12,119 nucleotides of DNA, from contig JAXDNY010000205.1 of NCBI GenBank assembly GCA_034669145.1, positions 1 to 12,119 of the forward strand, written 5' to 3'. The DNA comes from PALSA-894 sp034669145 (lineage in GTDB: Bacteria; Pseudomonadota; Alphaproteobacteria; Rhizobiales; Xanthobacteraceae). Position numbers and translations under genes: made by a program. The notes beneath the pieces were generated by a model, which saw nothing but the letters and a program-made list of their open reading frames with translations, searched no databases and was not told the DNA's origin. Shown piece by piece: positions 11,015 to 12,119 of the stretch (the first letter of the stretch is position 1; each line of letters opens with the position of its first letter).

Positions 11015-12119
11015 CTAGAACTTCACGTTGGCAAACGCGCGCACGCCCGCGCCCGGCATCAGCACCTCGTTCTTGGTGTAGGAGACGTGGTTGCGGATGT
11101 TTTCGTTGAGCAGATTGTTGCCGACGATGCCGAGGGTGAATTCCTGCGGCTCCCAGGCCCTCGCGTTGCGCATCTTCTGCGTGTAGCTGATCTCGGCCTT
11201 GAGCAGGTTGTAGCCGGCGGTCGGTGTCTCATTCGCCGCGATGTCGTTTTGTGGAAACGCGTGGATGAGGTTGACGCGCGCGAGCCAGTTGCCGTCGCGA
11301 TAGAAGGCGCCGCCGCCAAGCCGCATCGGCGTGATGCGCGGCACGTTGGTGCCGTCCGTGAAGGTCGCGCGCACCACGTCGAACTGGCCCTCGATGCCCC
11401 ACACGCCGTTGAGCACCTTGGCGACGTCGTATTGCGCGGAAAATTCGCCGCCGCGGAAGATCGCGTCGCGCTGCGAATAGACCGCTTGGTTGAGCTCGCC
11501 GGCGGGGTTGCCGCAACTGTCGAAATCCCCGTCGCACATCACGCCGGTGAGGCGGCGGAAGATGAAGCCGTTGAAACGCGTGGTGTAGGCGGTCGCCTCG
11601 AAGCGCAACGGGCCGGTCGCGCGGCGCAAACCCACTTCGACCGAATTCGCGACCTCGATGCTTAGGTTCGGGTTGCCGATGTCGAACGTCGCGGTCGCGT
11701 CATGCGGGCCGCGCGAGAACAATTCGGCGGGCTTCGGCGCGCGCTCGACGCGCTGCGCGGTGACGCTCGCGACGAGGTTCCACGGCAGGTTCTGGATCAA
11801 GCCAACGCTGATGCTCTTCGGGGTGAATTCGACATTGCGTTGCGAGGCGACGAGCGGATTGGCGGGATCGGGGAGGAAATCGGCCGGGAAATCCGGCGTG
11901 GTGCCGTTGAGCCGCACGTGCTCGATGCGGCCCGCGATCTGCGCTTTGGTCCAGTCCGAGAACTTGAACTCGTTGAAGATGTAGCCGGCGACGCGCCGGT
12001 TGTCGTTTGGGTCCCACAGGCCGCTGAACGGCCCCGGCGTATCGCCTGGTGCGGTCAGCTGCTGTTGTCCCGCCTGAAGCCCGAGCGCGGTGGTGAGCTG
12101 CGCGAAGCGCAGGTTGAAC
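11015..12119 (-). CDS. TonB-dependent outer-membrane receptor, C-terminal part (ZnuD-like)
   Basis: About 367 codons of the barrel are present; the gene continues beyond the right edge, and the internal GTG at 11917 is not its start. The reading frame stays open from 12119 (FNLRFAQLTTALGLQAGQQQ). Typical TonB-receptor motifs are visible: RAPKPAELFSRGPHDATATF, IGNPNLSIEVANSVEVGLR, alternating beta strands with aromatic girdles, and the end VRAFANVKF with the C-terminal Phe recognised by the BAM machinery. The DIGNPNL stretch and the penultimate GNNLLNENIRNHVSY resemble the ZnuD-type zinc/haem receptors, and a loop with MCDGDFDSCGN holds two cysteines. Uptake of a metal or metal complex is likely, but the substrate cannot be set from this part; the plug and TonB box lie outside the window. 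Confidence 0.88.
   Translation of the reverse strand, partial: FNLRFAQLTTALGLQAGQQQLTAPGDTPGPFSGLWDPNDNRRVAGYIFNEFKFSDWTKAQIAGRIEHVRLNGTTPDFPADFLPDPANPLVASQRNVEFTPKSISVGLIQNLPWNLVASVTAQRVERAPKPAELFSRGPHDATATFDIGNPNLSIEVANSVEVGLRRATGPLRFEATAYTTRFNGFIFRRLTGVMCDGDFDSCGNPAGELNQAVYSQRDAIFRGGEFSAQYDVAKVLNGVWGIEGQFDVVRATFTDGTNVPRITPMRLGGGAFYRDGNWLARVNLIHAFPQNDIAANETPTAGYNLLKAEISYTQKMRNARAWEPQEFTLGIVGNNLLNENIRNHVSYTKNEVLMPGAGVRAFANVKF

Noticed and set aside
11087..11665. Rightward 192-codon open frame at the right end
   Set aside because: It is antisense to the TonB-dependent receptor, whose protein has clear family motifs and a proper C-terminus.
1..12119. CRISPR array, insertion sequence ends or ribosomal RNA
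   Set aside because: No regularly spaced repeats, transposase gene, terminal inverted repeats with target duplication, or rRNA-like conserved stretches were seen by eye.

Overview
The window looks like chromosomal DNA of a GC-rich alphaproteobacterium of the Hyphomicrobiales (Bradyrhizobium / Rhodopseudomonas / Xanthobacteraceae type). This rests on the codon style, the type of Crp/Fnr protein, the GlsB/YmgE plus HisKA_2-type kinase pair, and several small proteins that resemble orphans of that group. No database search was possible; family names come from motifs read in the translations.

Bases 1-4540 read as an accessory strip. It holds a small membrane protein, a DUF433 / DUF5615 (PIN-like) toxin-antitoxin type pair with a 4-base overlap, and a two-gene module of lower GC (1066-2538) whose proteins share an N-terminal beta-rich domain. 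One of those carries a Cys4 tail and the other membrane helices and a C-terminal domain. Two divergent XRE regulators follow, sharing an AT-rich palindromic promoter region; the rightward one is broken by a one-base deletion. Then come a helix-turn-helix protein with a Pro/Ala linker and a leftward ribbon-helix-helix-like protein.

Bases 4540-9840 form a nitrogen-oxide / respiratory block. It contains a Crp/Fnr regulator (+), a Tat-exported group-1 truncated haemoglobin (-), and a very large copper nitrite reductase (-). The reductase is built as membrane anchor, Pro/Ala linker, cytochrome c, extra cupredoxin, then the two-domain NirK/AniA core. Beyond it lie a GlsB/YeaQ/YmgE-type membrane protein (+) and a soluble HisKA_2-type histidine kinase (+).

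The most interesting signal is regulatory. A palindrome of the form TGAGC-N6-GCTCA occurs in front of three transcription units: the Crp/Fnr gene itself, the haemoglobin gene, and glsB plus the kinase. In all three a TA-initiated -10-like hexamer starts exactly 29.5 bases from the palindrome centre towards the gene, as in class II Crp/Fnr promoters. This points to a small autoregulated regulon. A 23-base exact copy of the 3' end of the Crp/Fnr gene, decaying beyond that, lies just before the third site and looks like the scar of a lost paralogue.

Bases 9840-12119 hold a small KOW/SH3-like orphan (-), a small secreted protein with a good terminator (+), a small membrane-anchored orphan (+), and the C-terminal part of a TonB-dependent receptor (-) resembling the ZnuD group, which runs off the right edge.
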